The notes: generated by a model from the sequence alone, not told the origin. DNA of 64,000 nucleotides from Syntrophothermus lipocalidus DSM 12680 (GCF_000092405.1 NC_014220.1:2046001-2110000), one strand, 5' to 3'. Positions 16,340-24,366 are shown, counted from the first letter of the stretch. Numbers and translations are program-made.

Positions 16340-17458
16340 TCATCCTCCTTGTTTAAAATCTCCAATGGTCAATACATCGACAGGCCCCTGCTTCCGGGAG
16401 ATCCGTACGGCCGCCTTTCGCTCCATCTGCTCGATCACGTTTCTTGCGTAACGCCCGTTCCCGGCCTTCCCAATGTCAGACACCGCCTTAAAACGCCCCA
16501 GCAGGGCCTCCTCCACGCCCGGCCCAAGATTCCAGCCGCGCTTTTTCGCATACAGCCGGGCTATCTCCACCAGTTCTTCGGGGGTATAGTCCGGGAACGT
16601 GATGGTAAAGGCGATACGGCTTTCCAGTCCCGAATTGGCCTTGAACAACTCCTGCATCTCCTTTGTGTACCCGGCAAAGATAATGCACAGTCTGTCCCTG
16701 TGATCTTCCATCGCCTTCACCAGAACATCGACAGCTTCTCTGCCAAAATCCTTATCATCGCTTCCACGGGCAAGGGAATAGGCTTCATCTACGAACAAAA
16801 CACCGCCCATCGCCTGGCGTATCTTCTCTTGTGTCTTGAGAGCCGTCTGTCCGATATACCCCGCCACCAGCCCGCTCCGGTCGGTCTCCACCATGTGCCC
16901 GGACGGAAGGACGCCCATCGAAGCGAAGAGCTCCCCCACCAGCCTGGCCACCGTGGTCTTGCCCGTGCCGGGGTTCCCCAGGAAGACCATGTGTAGGGAC
17001 TGCTTCATCGGGGGAAGCCCCTGCTTCCGTCGCTCCCGGTCCGCCTGCACCACGGCCGCTATCTCGTGAAGGGCCTCCTTCACTTCTGCCAGCCCGGTCA
17101 GGGAGTCTATCTCGGCCCAGATTTCATCTACAGAACGGTGAATGGATTTTTTGTTTGCCTGTTGAGGCTGAGCCGCCTGTTGGACGACTGTTTCCTGTCC
17201 CGACGCCAGCTGGTTAGTTTGCTGCTTCCACTGCCGATAGTAACGATAGTAATTAGTAAACCACGCCCCCGATACGAAAAGCGCGCCGTAGACCAGATAT
17301 TGAGCTCCTTCCGGCAGGCGAAGGAAATGCGAAATCAACGCAGCAGCAGCGATGCTGGCTGCAATATACGGATATCGCACCGCAGCCACAATCGTCACGC
17401 TCACAACAGCCCATATAAAAGCCATTATCCCATCGTACTCACTTTGAGTGCGCTGCAT
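16340..17458 (-). CDS. Membrane-anchored CbxX/CfxQ-type AAA+ ATPase
   Basis: A 372-aa AAA+ protein. The first 70 residues hold two hydrophobic segments (FIWAVVSVTIVAAVRYPYIA, then QYLVYGALFVSGAWF), followed by a Q-rich linker. The AAA domain has Walker A GNPGTGKT (161-168), Walker B FVDEA (222-226) and a CbxX-type SGLVAGYIGQTA. Soluble relatives remodel Rubisco or act in type VII secretion (EccA) and SpoVK; a membrane anchor is unusual. The ATG at 17458 has GGAGG upstream and overlaps the preceding gene by 20 bp. Its position beside VirD4 suggests a chaperone role in the transfer apparatus. Confidence 0.85.
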   Translation of the reverse strand: MQRTQSEYDGIMAFIWAVVSVTIVAAVRYPYIAASIAAAALISHFLRLPEGAQYLVYGALFVSGAWFTNYYRYYRQWKQQTNQLASGQETVVQQAAQPQQANKKSIHRSVDEIWAEIDSLTGLAEVKEALHEIAAVVQADRERRKQGLPPMKQSLHMVFLGNPGTGKTTVARLVGELFASMGVLPSGHMVETDRSGLVAGYIGQTALKTQEKIRQAMGGVLFVDEAYSLARGSDDKDFGREAVDVLVKAMEDHRDRLCIIFAGYTKEMQELFKANSGLESRIAFTITFPDYTPEELVEIARLYAKKRGWNLGPGVEEALLGRFKAVSDIGKAGNGRYARNVIEQMERKAAVRISRKQGPVDVLTIGDFKQGG

Positions 17459-18080
17459 GGACGTTCGCCTCCTTGATCTCAACCTCGAGAGGGAGCCATA
17501 CGCCGTCTCCCTGCCCGATGGTCACTGTCATGTCGACTCTCGTAAAACCCTGTGTAGTAACTGCCAGTTCTTGGTACTCCGGGCTAATTCTGTTCCACGA
17601 CTGTTCTCCCAGGGACACCCTAACGCCGTCGTCCCTAACACCAGTCACCGTTACGCAAGTCTTCGGCGCGTAGTCGCTGATGTTTGTGCTCATTTGCCCC
17701 ACTGCTGGCTTGGTGCGTATGAAATAGTTTTTGGACAGCATGAACGATACCTCAGCTTTTGCTGTCTCAGGGGATAGAGTCGTTATTATCCCCATCCCGG
17801 ATCTTTTTGCGCTTATCACTGCTTTATTTGCGTCTGTAGGCGTTACTGTCACTTGCACTCCGTAATAGTCGTCAGAAGCCACGGCGTATCTCACGTCGTT
17901 ATCCCAGCCTTTGCGTGGAGCAGAGAAAGTTTGTTCCTGCTTGACGTCTCCCTCAAGACTGTTCGAAGGCGAACCGACCAAACCCACGCTGATTATCCAA
18001 GCCAATACAGTTAACAGCAGCAGAGCGCCCAAGTACACGGCTTGGGGGTGATCTGTCCACTGTTTCCTAAGCCATTCCAT
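17439..18080 (-). CDS. Membrane-anchored extracytoplasmic protein
   Basis: A 213-aa protein with one transmembrane helix (YLGALLLLTVLAWIISVGLV, about residues 16-35) and a beta-rich domain of about 170 residues facing outward. The domain resembles a generic immunoglobulin or substrate-binding layout but has no motif that I recognise. The ATG at 18080 has GGGTGAAACCAGG upstream. Between the YdjM-like gene and the AAA+ gene it is probably part of the same membrane complex, with a topology like VirB8/TcpC-type factors. This is an inference from topology, not homology. Confidence 0.55.
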   Translation of the reverse strand: MEWLRKQWTDHPQAVYLGALLLLTVLAWIISVGLVGSPSNSLEGDVKQEQTFSAPRKGWDNDVRYAVASDDYYGVQVTVTPTDANKAVISAKRSGMGIITTLSPETAKAEVSFMLSKNYFIRTKPAVGQMSTNISDYAPKTCVTVTGVRDDGVRVSLGEQSWNRISPEYQELAVTTQGFTRVDMTVTIGQGDGVWLPLEVEIKEANVHAAHSK

Positions 18081-18095
18081 CCTGGTTTCACCCTT

Positions 18096-18614
18096 TCATA
18101 AAAAGTAAAGAGCAAGCAGCCAGCAGACGCTCGTCACCAGTGCTTCCGACAGCAGGTTTCCGGTAGTCAACGGCCCGTGAATGTGCTCCAGCCGCCGGAG
18201 CGGATCCGGGAGCGGAACCGGCAGAAACGGCCGTATTCCTGAACGAGTCAGCGCGTCTAGGGCTAAGTGAGAGAGAGCTCCTGCTCCGACTGACATCGAA
18301 ATTAAGCTCACTGAAAGCCCTTGTATGCCGAAAGGAACCAGAAAGCCGTTTACTATGCCGGCAAGAATCCCTACTAGCAAACATATTCCTAAACAGAACC
18401 ATACGGTGTGAGTAATAGAACGGTGCCCGAACATCACCTCGAGAAGTACAGCTATAGGGCGCAAGCGTCGCCCCACCAAGCTCCCCGGATGGTCTACGTC
18501 AGGAAAAAGCCCTGCTATTGCGCCTATTACCGTCCCTACTACCGGATCCCCGGTCAGGTGTCCTGCTATCGCTCCGGCCAGTGCGCCCCCTGCTATATGA
18601 GTCGTACCGGTCAT
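18096..18614 (-). CDS. YdjM/DUF457-type membrane metal-dependent hydrolase
   Basis: A 172-aa integral membrane protein of the LexA-regulated YdjM/DUF457 family. THIAGGALAGAIAGH opens the protein, LFPDVDHPGSLVG carries the conserved DxDH, and HRSITHTVWF and SHLALDALTRSGI complete the metal-binding set. The family is membrane-embedded and of uncertain substrate (phospholipid or other lipids). The ATG at 18614 has AGGAGGTG at 11 bases. It lies between the coupling ATPase and the anchored protein. A role in envelope remodelling at transfer is possible. Confidence 0.8.
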   Translation of the reverse strand: MTGTTHIAGGALAGAIAGHLTGDPVVGTVIGAIAGLFPDVDHPGSLVGRRLRPIAVLLEVMFGHRSITHTVWFCLGICLLVGILAGIVNGFLVPFGIQGLSVSLISMSVGAGALSHLALDALTRSGIRPFLPVPLPDPLRRLEHIHGPLTTGNLLSEALVTSVCWLLALYFL

Positions 18615-18639
18615 GTCACTTAGCACCTCCTAAGGGGAA

Positions 18640-18676
18640 AATAATAGAAAATCAAGTGCTCAATTTGAGCACTTGA
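18640..18676 (-). terminator. Terminator after the coupling ATPase gene
   Basis: TCAAGTGCTC and GAGCACTTGA (10-bp arms, 5-base loop, 18652-18676), followed on the minus strand by TTTTCTATTATTTT. Confidence 0.85.
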
Positions 18677-18684
18677 CCCGGAAA

Positions 18685-20733
18685 TTACAAATAATCTGGG
18701 TTTTCAGGTTCATCTTTCGGGGACTTGAGAAAGTCTCCTATCCCGCCGTCAGCGTTGAGATCGCTCCCCCTCTCGAAAGAACGATCCCGGTCCGGCGCTT
18801 CATCGTTTCTTCCTTCTGGAATTTCCGGGAGATCCACTACCACGTCCGGTCGCGCAGGTTGGAGCTCAGATAGTTTTGCAACAGCCAGGGACAGGATATC
18901 CTTGCTCTGGGGCAGCTCCGTCCATCCCAGTTTCTGTAAATACATAGGCAGGCACCAGCGCACCAGGCAAACGGCAGCCATCGGGTCCATGCGGGAAAGC
19001 TCCTCAGGCTCCATCAGGGCACGCCTCACGATGGTCTCGGTACGTTTGGGTATCTCAATCCTATTCCAAGGCATGGTAACGTCCTTGCGCTCGGACTCAG
19101 CATATACCGCTGCTTCACCAAGACGGGAACTGAAGTACCGGGTCGTCGTCGCGTCATCCCCGCCGAGGAAAAGCTGGATGGGACAGTTCGCCATTATGGC
19201 CTCGGGGCCACCGTAGACGTCCTGGAGCTGCTTCAGGCCTTGCAGTACGAATTGGATCTTGATCCCAAGCGAGCGGGCGGTCGAGATGACTTCCACAAAC
19301 CCCGGTATCTGTCCCACGTTCGCGAACTCGTCCAAGATGAACCTAGTGGGGTTGGGCAACCTGCCCCCGTTCTCAGCTGCCAGCCCGTAGAGACGCCGGA
19401 AGAAGAAGTAGTAGAACGAAGCCAGCACGGGTTTCAGGTGTCCTGCCCCAATCGGTAAAACACAAAACAGCACAGCCTTCTCTCTGCCGATGGCCGAAAG
19501 GTCTATTTCGTGCCGGGAGAGAAGCTTCGCCACAGACTCCGCACGAACGACCCCGAGCTTGGCCGTGAGTCCAGAAACGGCGTTGTCGTAGTTTGAGCTC
19601 ACCGAACCACACCATTCTTCATACCCGACTTGAGGCAGCCTACCCACCCTGTACGCCTCACTGAATCGCCGGTCTAGGGCTTCTTTGGGCCAGCTCAGCA
19701 GGGAGAGCGCGCTCCGGAGATGTGCCTGTTCAACGGGAAAATCGGCACGGAGCAGGTATATAAGAGCTTTCAAAAGCTGTATCTCCTTCATTACGAAGTA
19801 CCCACTGTTGTCCCTTGCCGCGTTCTGCACTATAGCCGTTGCAAAAGCTGTGATCTCTTCATCATCCTGACACTCCATCACCGGGTTCCAGCACATCGAC
19901 CATTCAGGATTTCCCAGGTTAAACAGATACACCTTATACCCCTTTGACTTGAGCCACGGCCCCAAGGTACACGCCAGCTCGCCCTTCGGGTCGGTGACTA
20001 CCACCGACTCTCCTTCCATCGCAGCCGACACCACATTCGGGATCACGAAACTGAACGATTTCCCAGCGCCTGTGCCGGCCACCACACAGGCGTGTTGTGG
20101 GAGTGGAGGCTTGGACTTTTCAGGCTGTAGTCTCACTATTCTCCCACGAAGTTTCCCCACTATAGTTCCTCCACCATATTTCCCTTCCTTGGGAGGCCCG
20201 AACTCAGCCACCTTCGCCACGTCCGCATCCCCGGCCCACCTGCTGGTGCCTTTCTGAGCTGCGCCGGACGCTACCTTCAGGCCGTGAACCCGGTCCGGCC
20301 CGTGCTCCGTTCCCTGTCTGTACCCAACAGCCAGGATAGCACCCAGTATCACACCTCCCAGAAGCCCTGCCCTTCCTGCCTTCTCAGGCAGGGGTATCTT
20401 GTCAAAAGGCGTCGAAGAAAGCATCAGCCCTATGTTCACCCGTACGGGCCCCGACTCTACAGGGACGCTCTGCCCTGGTTTTATGCTTAGGACCTGCTTC
20501 ATTTCCTGGCGAAAATTAAGCGCAGACCATGTCATAAAGACGAATATAACCGCCAGACCAACACTCAGCACAGCAGGCATCCATGCCCTTGTCCCGTACC
20601 TGGGCTGCAGAGCAGCTCCCCCAGCCAAGACCAAAACAAAAAGCACTCCGTACGGGTACATAGTCGCGACCATCAGCATTGTAATCGCCAGTATGCCGAT
20701 TGCTAACCATTTAACAAGTGCTGCTCTTTGCAT
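18685..20733 (-). CDS. VirD4/TraG-type coupling ATPase
   Basis: A 682-aa type IV coupling protein. There are three or four N-terminal transmembrane segments in the first 140 residues, Walker A GTGAGKSF (220-227) followed by VVTDPKGELA, and Walker B LDEFANVGQIPGF around 465. These proteins bring DNA-protein substrates to a secretion channel. The ATG at 20733 starts 5 bp after the stop of a 50-aa membrane protein. I find no relaxase or VirB4 ATPase in the element, so the matching channel is either host-encoded, divergent or absent. The C-terminal tail (EIPEGRNDEAPDRDRSFERG) is acidic and disordered. Confidence 0.92.
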   Translation of the reverse strand: MQRAALVKWLAIGILAITMLMVATMYPYGVLFVLVLAGGAALQPRYGTRAWMPAVLSVGLAVIFVFMTWSALNFRQEMKQVLSIKPGQSVPVESGPVRVNIGLMLSSTPFDKIPLPEKAGRAGLLGGVILGAILAVGYRQGTEHGPDRVHGLKVASGAAQKGTSRWAGDADVAKVAEFGPPKEGKYGGGTIVGKLRGRIVRLQPEKSKPPLPQHACVVAGTGAGKSFSFVIPNVVSAAMEGESVVVTDPKGELACTLGPWLKSKGYKVYLFNLGNPEWSMCWNPVMECQDDEEITAFATAIVQNAARDNSGYFVMKEIQLLKALIYLLRADFPVEQAHLRSALSLLSWPKEALDRRFSEAYRVGRLPQVGYEEWCGSVSSNYDNAVSGLTAKLGVVRAESVAKLLSRHEIDLSAIGREKAVLFCVLPIGAGHLKPVLASFYYFFFRRLYGLAAENGGRLPNPTRFILDEFANVGQIPGFVEVISTARSLGIKIQFVLQGLKQLQDVYGGPEAIMANCPIQLFLGGDDATTTRYFSSRLGEAAVYAESERKDVTMPWNRIEIPKRTETIVRRALMEPEELSRMDPMAAVCLVRWCLPMYLQKLGWTELPQSKDILSLAVAKLSELQPARPDVVVDLPEIPEGRNDEAPDRDRSFERGSDLNADGGIGDFLKSPKDEPENPDYL

Positions 20734-20737
20734 ACCA

Positions 20738-20890
20738 TCACCTCGCCAGCAGACAATAAACCCAGGTCACAAAAATAACCGGCAGCATCACCCACAACAG
20801 CAATTTCCCTGCGCTTCGCCCAAAAAGCATGTACGCAAACGCAATGACCAGCACGGCCGTAAATGCTACTGTCTGAACAATACCTTCCAT
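20738..20890 (-). CDS. 50-aa membrane protein
   Basis: A short protein with two hydrophobic stretches, VQTVAFTAVLVIAFAYMLF and LLLWVMLPVIFVTWVYCLL, joined by GRSAGK. The ATG at 20890 has GGTGAG upstream, and the stop lies 5 bp before the coupling ATPase start. Its size and topology are like small pilin or VirB2/VirB3-like subunits, which often sit beside coupling genes, but homology cannot be claimed from 50 residues. Confidence 0.6.
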   Translation of the reverse strand: MEGIVQTVAFTAVLVIAFAYMLFGRSAGKLLLWVMLPVIFVTWVYCLLAR

Positions 20891-20891
20891 C

Positions 20892-21335
20892 TCACCTCAT
20901 CCTTTCACGGCTTCGCTCCTCCTCCCTTTTCCTGGGACGGGGAGGATACATGCGCACCAGGGCCTCTATATCCCCCGAGGCCGGGTGCCACCGCACGTGG
21001 CGGTCCCCTTCCCACGCCATCACCTTCGCCACTAGCCACACCTGCCCGGACTTTCGCACTCCTGCTGCCCAGTCCAGCTCCACTCCCTGCCGGGCCTCCA
21101 GGAGCCTCGCGGCCCGGCGCGCGTGGGCCACCCAGTCCAGGCCGGGCAAAGGGTCCAGCACAAAAAGGTACGCGTTCACCCAGCGTGGGTGCAGTTGGTA
21201 GGTGCCTTCCGTCCAGAACTCGGAAGGGAGCAGGTCGTCGTAGTCGTGGTCGGCCAGCCGTCTCAGGCTCTGGAGAACCCGCATCACCTTCCGCGGATCC
21301 CGTAAGGGCACCACCTTCACTCTCCACTTACTCAT
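20892..21335 (-). CDS. Hypothetical basic protein
   Basis: A 147-aa protein without recognisable family. It has a basic N-terminal start (MSKWRVKVVPLRDPRKVMRV), a tryptophan-rich middle and a highly basic tail (PRPRKREEERSRERMR), hinting at nucleic-acid contact. The ATG at 21335 overlaps the end of the ribbon-helix-helix gene by 8 bp. The pair RHH plus basic protein directly upstream of a coupling ATPase recalls relaxosome accessory genes. That is a suggestion from order only. Confidence 0.55.
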   Translation of the reverse strand: MSKWRVKVVPLRDPRKVMRVLQSLRRLADHDYDDLLPSEFWTEGTYQLHPRWVNAYLFVLDPLPGLDWVAHARRAARLLEARQGVELDWAAGVRKSGQVWLVAKVMAWEGDRHVRWHPASGDIEALVRMYPPRPRKREEERSRERMR

Positions 21336-21612
21336 CTCCGGGCTCCACCCCCTCCCGGGCCCTCCGGGCCTCGCGAAGCGCTTCGGTCAACAGCCGGGAC
21401 TCCAGGCGCCGGGCGCCCTCCGGGTCCTGGGCCCGGGCCTCGCACAGCAGGCGCAGGCAGGCCCGGGCAAAGACCTCGGCCACGAAGCCGTCCCGGTGTC
21501 GCTGTATTGCGTCCACCACAACGGCCGATATCGTGGTGTGCTTCTTCTTCGCTTCAGTCACCAAATACGCATGCAGTTTCTCGGGAAGCCGTATGGTTAT
21601 TCTGCTGGTAAT
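21328..21612 (-). CDS. Ribbon-helix-helix protein with likely ATT start
   Basis: A 94-aa CopG/RHH protein: SRITIRLPEKLHAYLVTEAK then KHTTISAVVVDAIQRHRDG form the DNA-binding fold, followed by a helical arginine/glutamate-rich tail. AAAGGAGGT lies inside the longest open frame, so the true start must be after it. The only codon at correct spacing (8 bases) is ATT at 21610-21612. A GTG overlaps the ribosome site itself and cannot serve. It may act as a relaxosome accessory or transfer regulator, given the coupling ATPase downstream and the structured spacer upstream. Confidence 0.75.
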   Translation of the reverse strand: MTSRITIRLPEKLHAYLVTEAKKKHTTISAVVVDAIQRHRDGFVAEVFARACLRLLCEARAQDPEGARRLESRLLTEALREARRAREGVEPGDE

Positions 21613-21639
21613 AGCTACCACCTCCTTTGGCAAATTCCG

Positions 21640-21795
21640 GCATAGGAGCCAGGAGCCAGGCGTCAGACGCTAGGATGCCGGGAGTCCGACGCCTGCGTTA
21701 ACGTGCTGTCGCTACCTGAATATTCCAGCATCATCTGTCCTACTCCGTAGGGTAGGGTGTGGATGTCGGGCGAACGGAGTGAGCTGGGTTTCTGC
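21640..21795. other. Structured spacer, possible oriT or operator
   Basis: A gene-free stretch with several inverted repeats: GCGTC/GACGC separated by one base, an outer GGCGTC/GACGCC pair, CCTAC/GTAGG, and a tandem AGGAGCC. Its place upstream of an RHH gene and near the coupling ATPase would suit an origin of transfer. There is no nic-site family match that I can name. Confidence 0.3.
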
Positions 21796-21835
21796 AAAAA
21801 ACAAAGCCCGCCCTCCTTGTTAGAAGGGTAGGCTT
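21795..21835 (-). terminator. Intrinsic terminator
   Basis: An 11-bp stem with one mismatch (21804-21814 with 21825-21835), followed on the minus strand by TGTTTTTT. It overlaps the 3' end of the membrane-protein gene at 21820-22113. Confidence 0.75.
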
Positions 21836-22113
21836 GTTAAAGCGTGCTGCAAGTCGTTTAATACATTAAAGCCCTGATACAGAAAGCCCGTGTCCAAAAA
21901 ACGGACGACGTAGAAGTACCCTAGTATGAACACGGTTATATTAGCCAGTATCGAGGCAGTCATTTCCCTGTAAAAGCCCATGCCAGCCAAGGCCAATACT
22001 GCCTCGAAGAATATCTTGCACGCAAACGGGGCAGCTATGAGGAATATCGCCATCCGGGGGATTAAGTCGTATAACTCGCTTATCGTATAAAACAGGTTGT
22101 ACGCATCATACAT
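21820..22113 (-). CDS. Membrane protein (three helices)
   Basis: A 97-aa protein with hydrophobic segments MAIFLIAAPFACKIFFEAVL, then a middle helix, then ILANITVFILGYFYVVRFL. The ATG at 22113 follows GGAGGTAACGACCGT. It lies between ParR and the RHH/coupling group. No family recognised. Like the other small membrane proteins of the element it might belong to the transfer apparatus. Confidence 0.55.
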   Translation of the reverse strand: MYDAYNLFYTISELYDLIPRMAIFLIAAPFACKIFFEAVLALAGMGFYREMTASILANITVFILGYFYVVRFLDTGFLYQGFNVLNDLQHALTSLPF

Positions 22114-22270
22114 ACGGTCGTTACCTCCTCCCGAAAAATCTAAGAAGCCAAAACGCAAAAAGCCGACTCACCCGACTTCGCTCACATATCAGGGAATCGG
22201 CGACGACCGTATGTATTCAACTGCCCCGCGTCCAATTACATGATAGCACTATACTCCATTTTCGTCAATA

Positions 22271-22555
22271 TCAGCCGAAAATGGACAGAATGTCCTGCTT
22301 CAGTTCTACGGGGTTCACCGTCGCCTTTTTCTCTTTCTCTTCCTTGTTCTGTGTAGGCAGTTCTTCCCTGAGCACTTCCCGTACAGTTTCCTTAATGGCC
22401 TCAAGAAACAGAAAATAATCAACCTCCGGCAAATCGGCTTCAAGCCTCTGCCGGACAAATTTAGACCGTCTGCCCTCAGGAAGAAGGAAAATGGGATGGT
22501 TTTCGGGCAGGCGTATCGCTATAACCTTGGTTCGGGTCTGCTTCTTCTCAGGCAT
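22271..22555 (-). CDS. parR: ParR-like DNA-binding adaptor
   Basis: A 94-aa protein directly downstream of the ParM-like gene. It starts with a basic beta strand and helix typical of ParR ribbon-helix-helix proteins (RTKVIAIRLPENHPIFLLPE, then RSKFVRQRLEADL), followed by an acidic helical tail that would contact the filament. The ATG at 22555 has GAGGAAT. The 100-bp gap before it contains two 20-bp palindromes, probable binding sites. Identification rests on context plus the RHH pattern. Confidence 0.72.
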   Translation of the reverse strand: MPEKKQTRTKVIAIRLPENHPIFLLPEGRRSKFVRQRLEADLPEVDYFLFLEAIKETVREVLREELPTQNKEEKEKKATVNPVELKQDILSIFG

Positions 22556-22581
22556 TGATATTCCTCGCTTCCAACAGGTTT

Positions 22582-22639
22582 TGTAATACAAATGTATTAC
22601 ACTGAGCTTGGATTAAAGTTGTATTACAAATGTAATACA
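22582..22639. promoter_or_regulatory. Paired palindromes, candidate parC/operator
   Basis: Two perfect inverted repeats with 8-bp arms around AAAT: 22582-22601 (TGTAATAC/GTATTACA) and 22620-22639 (TGTATTAC/GTAATACA). Their starts are 38 bp apart and the two share the same letters in opposite arm order. They sit between parM and parR and are the obvious ParR binding sites. Confidence 0.7.
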
Positions 22640-22658
22640 AACCCCTCCAAACTACCCG

Positions 22659-23636
22659 TTAGTTCTGCATCAGCCGGAGATAGCCTTTCGCATTCCCGTA
22701 AACAGGATCGGGCAGCGTCTCACTGTTCGGAAAAGCCATTCGTAAGTGCGAGCCAAACACATGTGCCCCTCCCCCGGCAAGTACGGTTTTGGCGACGAAT
22801 TCAGCACGGTCCTGGAGCACGGATTTTATCCCTGCCTCTATCGCCGTCGCGGTCTGCTTCACGGCGGCATGGTACTGCTTCGTCAAATCCACCGTCCTCC
22901 CTGCGTGCAGGACGGGCTCTCCCTTGGCCGCCGCCTGCGCTACTTCTTCCACCATACGATCGGGAAGAGGCACTCCGGCCTTTTCTCGCCATGATATCGC
23001 CAGGGCTTGGTGAACGGTGTGTACCCCCACTTCTATACTGGAGCAAGCATCCGGGATGGGGATATATCTCACTCTACCGTCCACTTGCCGGACTTCAAAC
23101 AGCAGAAACTCGGTCGTGTACGTCCCTACATCAATCAGGAGTATATACCCCCTCGTCGGCAGGTCTGTGCAAAGGGCCAGAATCCCTGCCCCTTGGGGGA
23201 AGACCTCCGCATGCGTGAAGGATATGTGTCTCTCCGTGCCGTTGACGCCGACCCATGCGTTTAAACCTTGCACGTGCTCGGCCAGCCAGTCCCTCTGGCT
23301 CTTGAAATACGCCAGGGGCAGCCCCACGGCCAGCTCGGGCTTGTCTCCGTTTTCTCCTGCCCCTGCAAGGTACGACGCCGTCAAGAGAAGTATGTCGTGG
23401 ACTTCGCCGTTCTTTCTGGATTGACCAGGCAAGGTCAGGCAGGAAACGCACTGCTTTGCTCTTTCACCGACAAACCAATTTGCCCCGTTAATTTTAACCT
23501 CATGAGGCAGACTGATAAAAAGCCCTCCGGTCGTATCGGTTATCGCTCGGGATACAGCGGAAGGAAAAGAAACCTTCCTCCCGTCCTCGGAAAGGGCTTT
23601 TGTCCAGCCGTATCCTACATCCACTGCAACACGCAT
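22659..23636 (-). CDS. parM: ParM-like actin ATPase
   Basis: A 325-aa actin-like segregation ATPase (ParM/StbA/Alp group). It has phosphate-1 DVGYGWTKA at the N-terminus, phosphate-2 LLIDVGTYTTEFLLF around residues 165-180, and the adenosine motif TVLAGGGAHVFGSHL near the C-terminus. It should form filaments that push plasmid copies apart. The ATG at 23636 overlaps the stop of the upstream HD-GYP gene (TAATG), so the two are translationally coupled. Its presence in an integrated element implies an extrachromosomal replicating phase. Confidence 0.88.
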   Translation of the reverse strand: MRVAVDVGYGWTKALSEDGRKVSFPSAVSRAITDTTGGLFISLPHEVKINGANWFVGERAKQCVSCLTLPGQSRKNGEVHDILLLTASYLAGAGENGDKPELAVGLPLAYFKSQRDWLAEHVQGLNAWVGVNGTERHISFTHAEVFPQGAGILALCTDLPTRGYILLIDVGTYTTEFLLFEVRQVDGRVRYIPIPDACSSIEVGVHTVHQALAISWREKAGVPLPDRMVEEVAQAAAKGEPVLHAGRTVDLTKQYHAAVKQTATAIEAGIKSVLQDRAEFVAKTVLAGGGAHVFGSHLRMAFPNSETLPDPVYGNAKGYLRLMQN

Positions 23637-24172
23637 TAAATCGCCTCCTTTACTGTCTTAGCGTTAATAACCAGGTTGATTACCGTCTCCCTAATGTGTG
23701 TCGGGCACCATGCCAGCTCCCGTCGAATTTCGTCGATAGAAGGTAGATTTTTACGATACGCCCTAGGTTCGGACATGGCCGCTACTACATCAACGGCTGA
23801 AAGCCACATAGCCGCCTCAGAAGGTTCTATACCGAGAGGGTACCCTTTCCCTCCAGGCCGCTCGTGGTGCTGGCGAATAATCTCTACAGCCTCGGGACAT
23901 ACTCCTAGCTCGGAGGCTATATCTGCACTTACCAACGGGTGTGCCCGCATGGTGTACCACTCGCTGTTGGACAGCAGATACCGGGGAGCCATAATAAACT
24001 TTTCCGGCCAGTGAGCCTTTCCTAAGTCATGTAAAAAAGCCGCTGTTACGAACACGGCCTCTCGAATACCAGGTATCTGCACCTCCCTTAGCAGCCGCAC
24101 TGCCAGCACACCTGCGTGCATGGAATGGGCCAGGAGCTCAATTGGCAGTTTCGTAAAAAACATATTTTGCAT
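23636..24172 (-). CDS. HD-GYP domain phosphodiesterase
   Basis: A 178-aa stand-alone HD-GYP domain with intact motifs: HDLGK near residue 50, RAHP, RQHHERPGGKGYP and the closing SEPRAYRK. The family hydrolyses c-di-GMP. The ATG at 24172 has AAGGAAAGATG. Its stop overlaps the parM start, an unusual pairing of signalling enzyme and segregation filament. Unlike 677-1291 on the chromosome, all metal ligands are present. It may adjust host motility/adhesion or tie partition to c-di-GMP level. Confidence 0.82.
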   Translation of the reverse strand: MQNMFFTKLPIELLAHSMHAGVLAVRLLREVQIPGIREAVFVTAAFLHDLGKAHWPEKFIMAPRYLLSNSEWYTMRAHPLVSADIASELGVCPEAVEIIRQHHERPGGKGYPLGIEPSEAAMWLSAVDVVAAMSEPRAYRKNLPSIDEIRRELAWCPTHIRETVINLVINAKTVKEAI

Positions 24173-24173
24173 A

Positions 24174-24338
24174 TCATCTTTCCTTTCGCTTGCGCAAGCC
24201 CTCATAAATCAGGTACTTTGCGTAGGAAGCCACTGGTATATCGATTTTCTTCGCCTCCGCCCGAAGCGCTTCGAAATCTTCCTTCCGCATCACCAGCATG
24301 ACATTGTGAGTTTCTTTGTGTTCTGCCTTCTTGCGCAT
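24174..24338 (-). CDS. 54-aa RHH-like regulator
   Basis: A small basic protein, with VMLVMRKEDFEALRAEAKKI followed by PVASYAKYLIYEGLRKRKER. This is the strand-helix-helix layout of Arc/MetJ-type repressors. The ATG at 24338 has AGGAGGT at 7 bases. It is the first gene of the HD-GYP/parM/parR operon and ends 2 bp before the HD-GYP start, so it is a likely autoregulator of that operon. Confidence 0.65.
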   Translation of the reverse strand: MRKKAEHKETHNVMLVMRKEDFEALRAEAKKIDIPVASYAKYLIYEGLRKRKER

Positions 24339-24366
24339 AAGCATACCTCCTTTTGTTTTTTTCTCA

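Noticed and set aside
20399-21673. A 424-aa plus-strand open frame
   Set aside because: It runs antisense through VirD4, the 50-aa protein and the RHH genes, is proline/arginine/serine-rich, and exists only because of GC-rich codon use on the minus strand.
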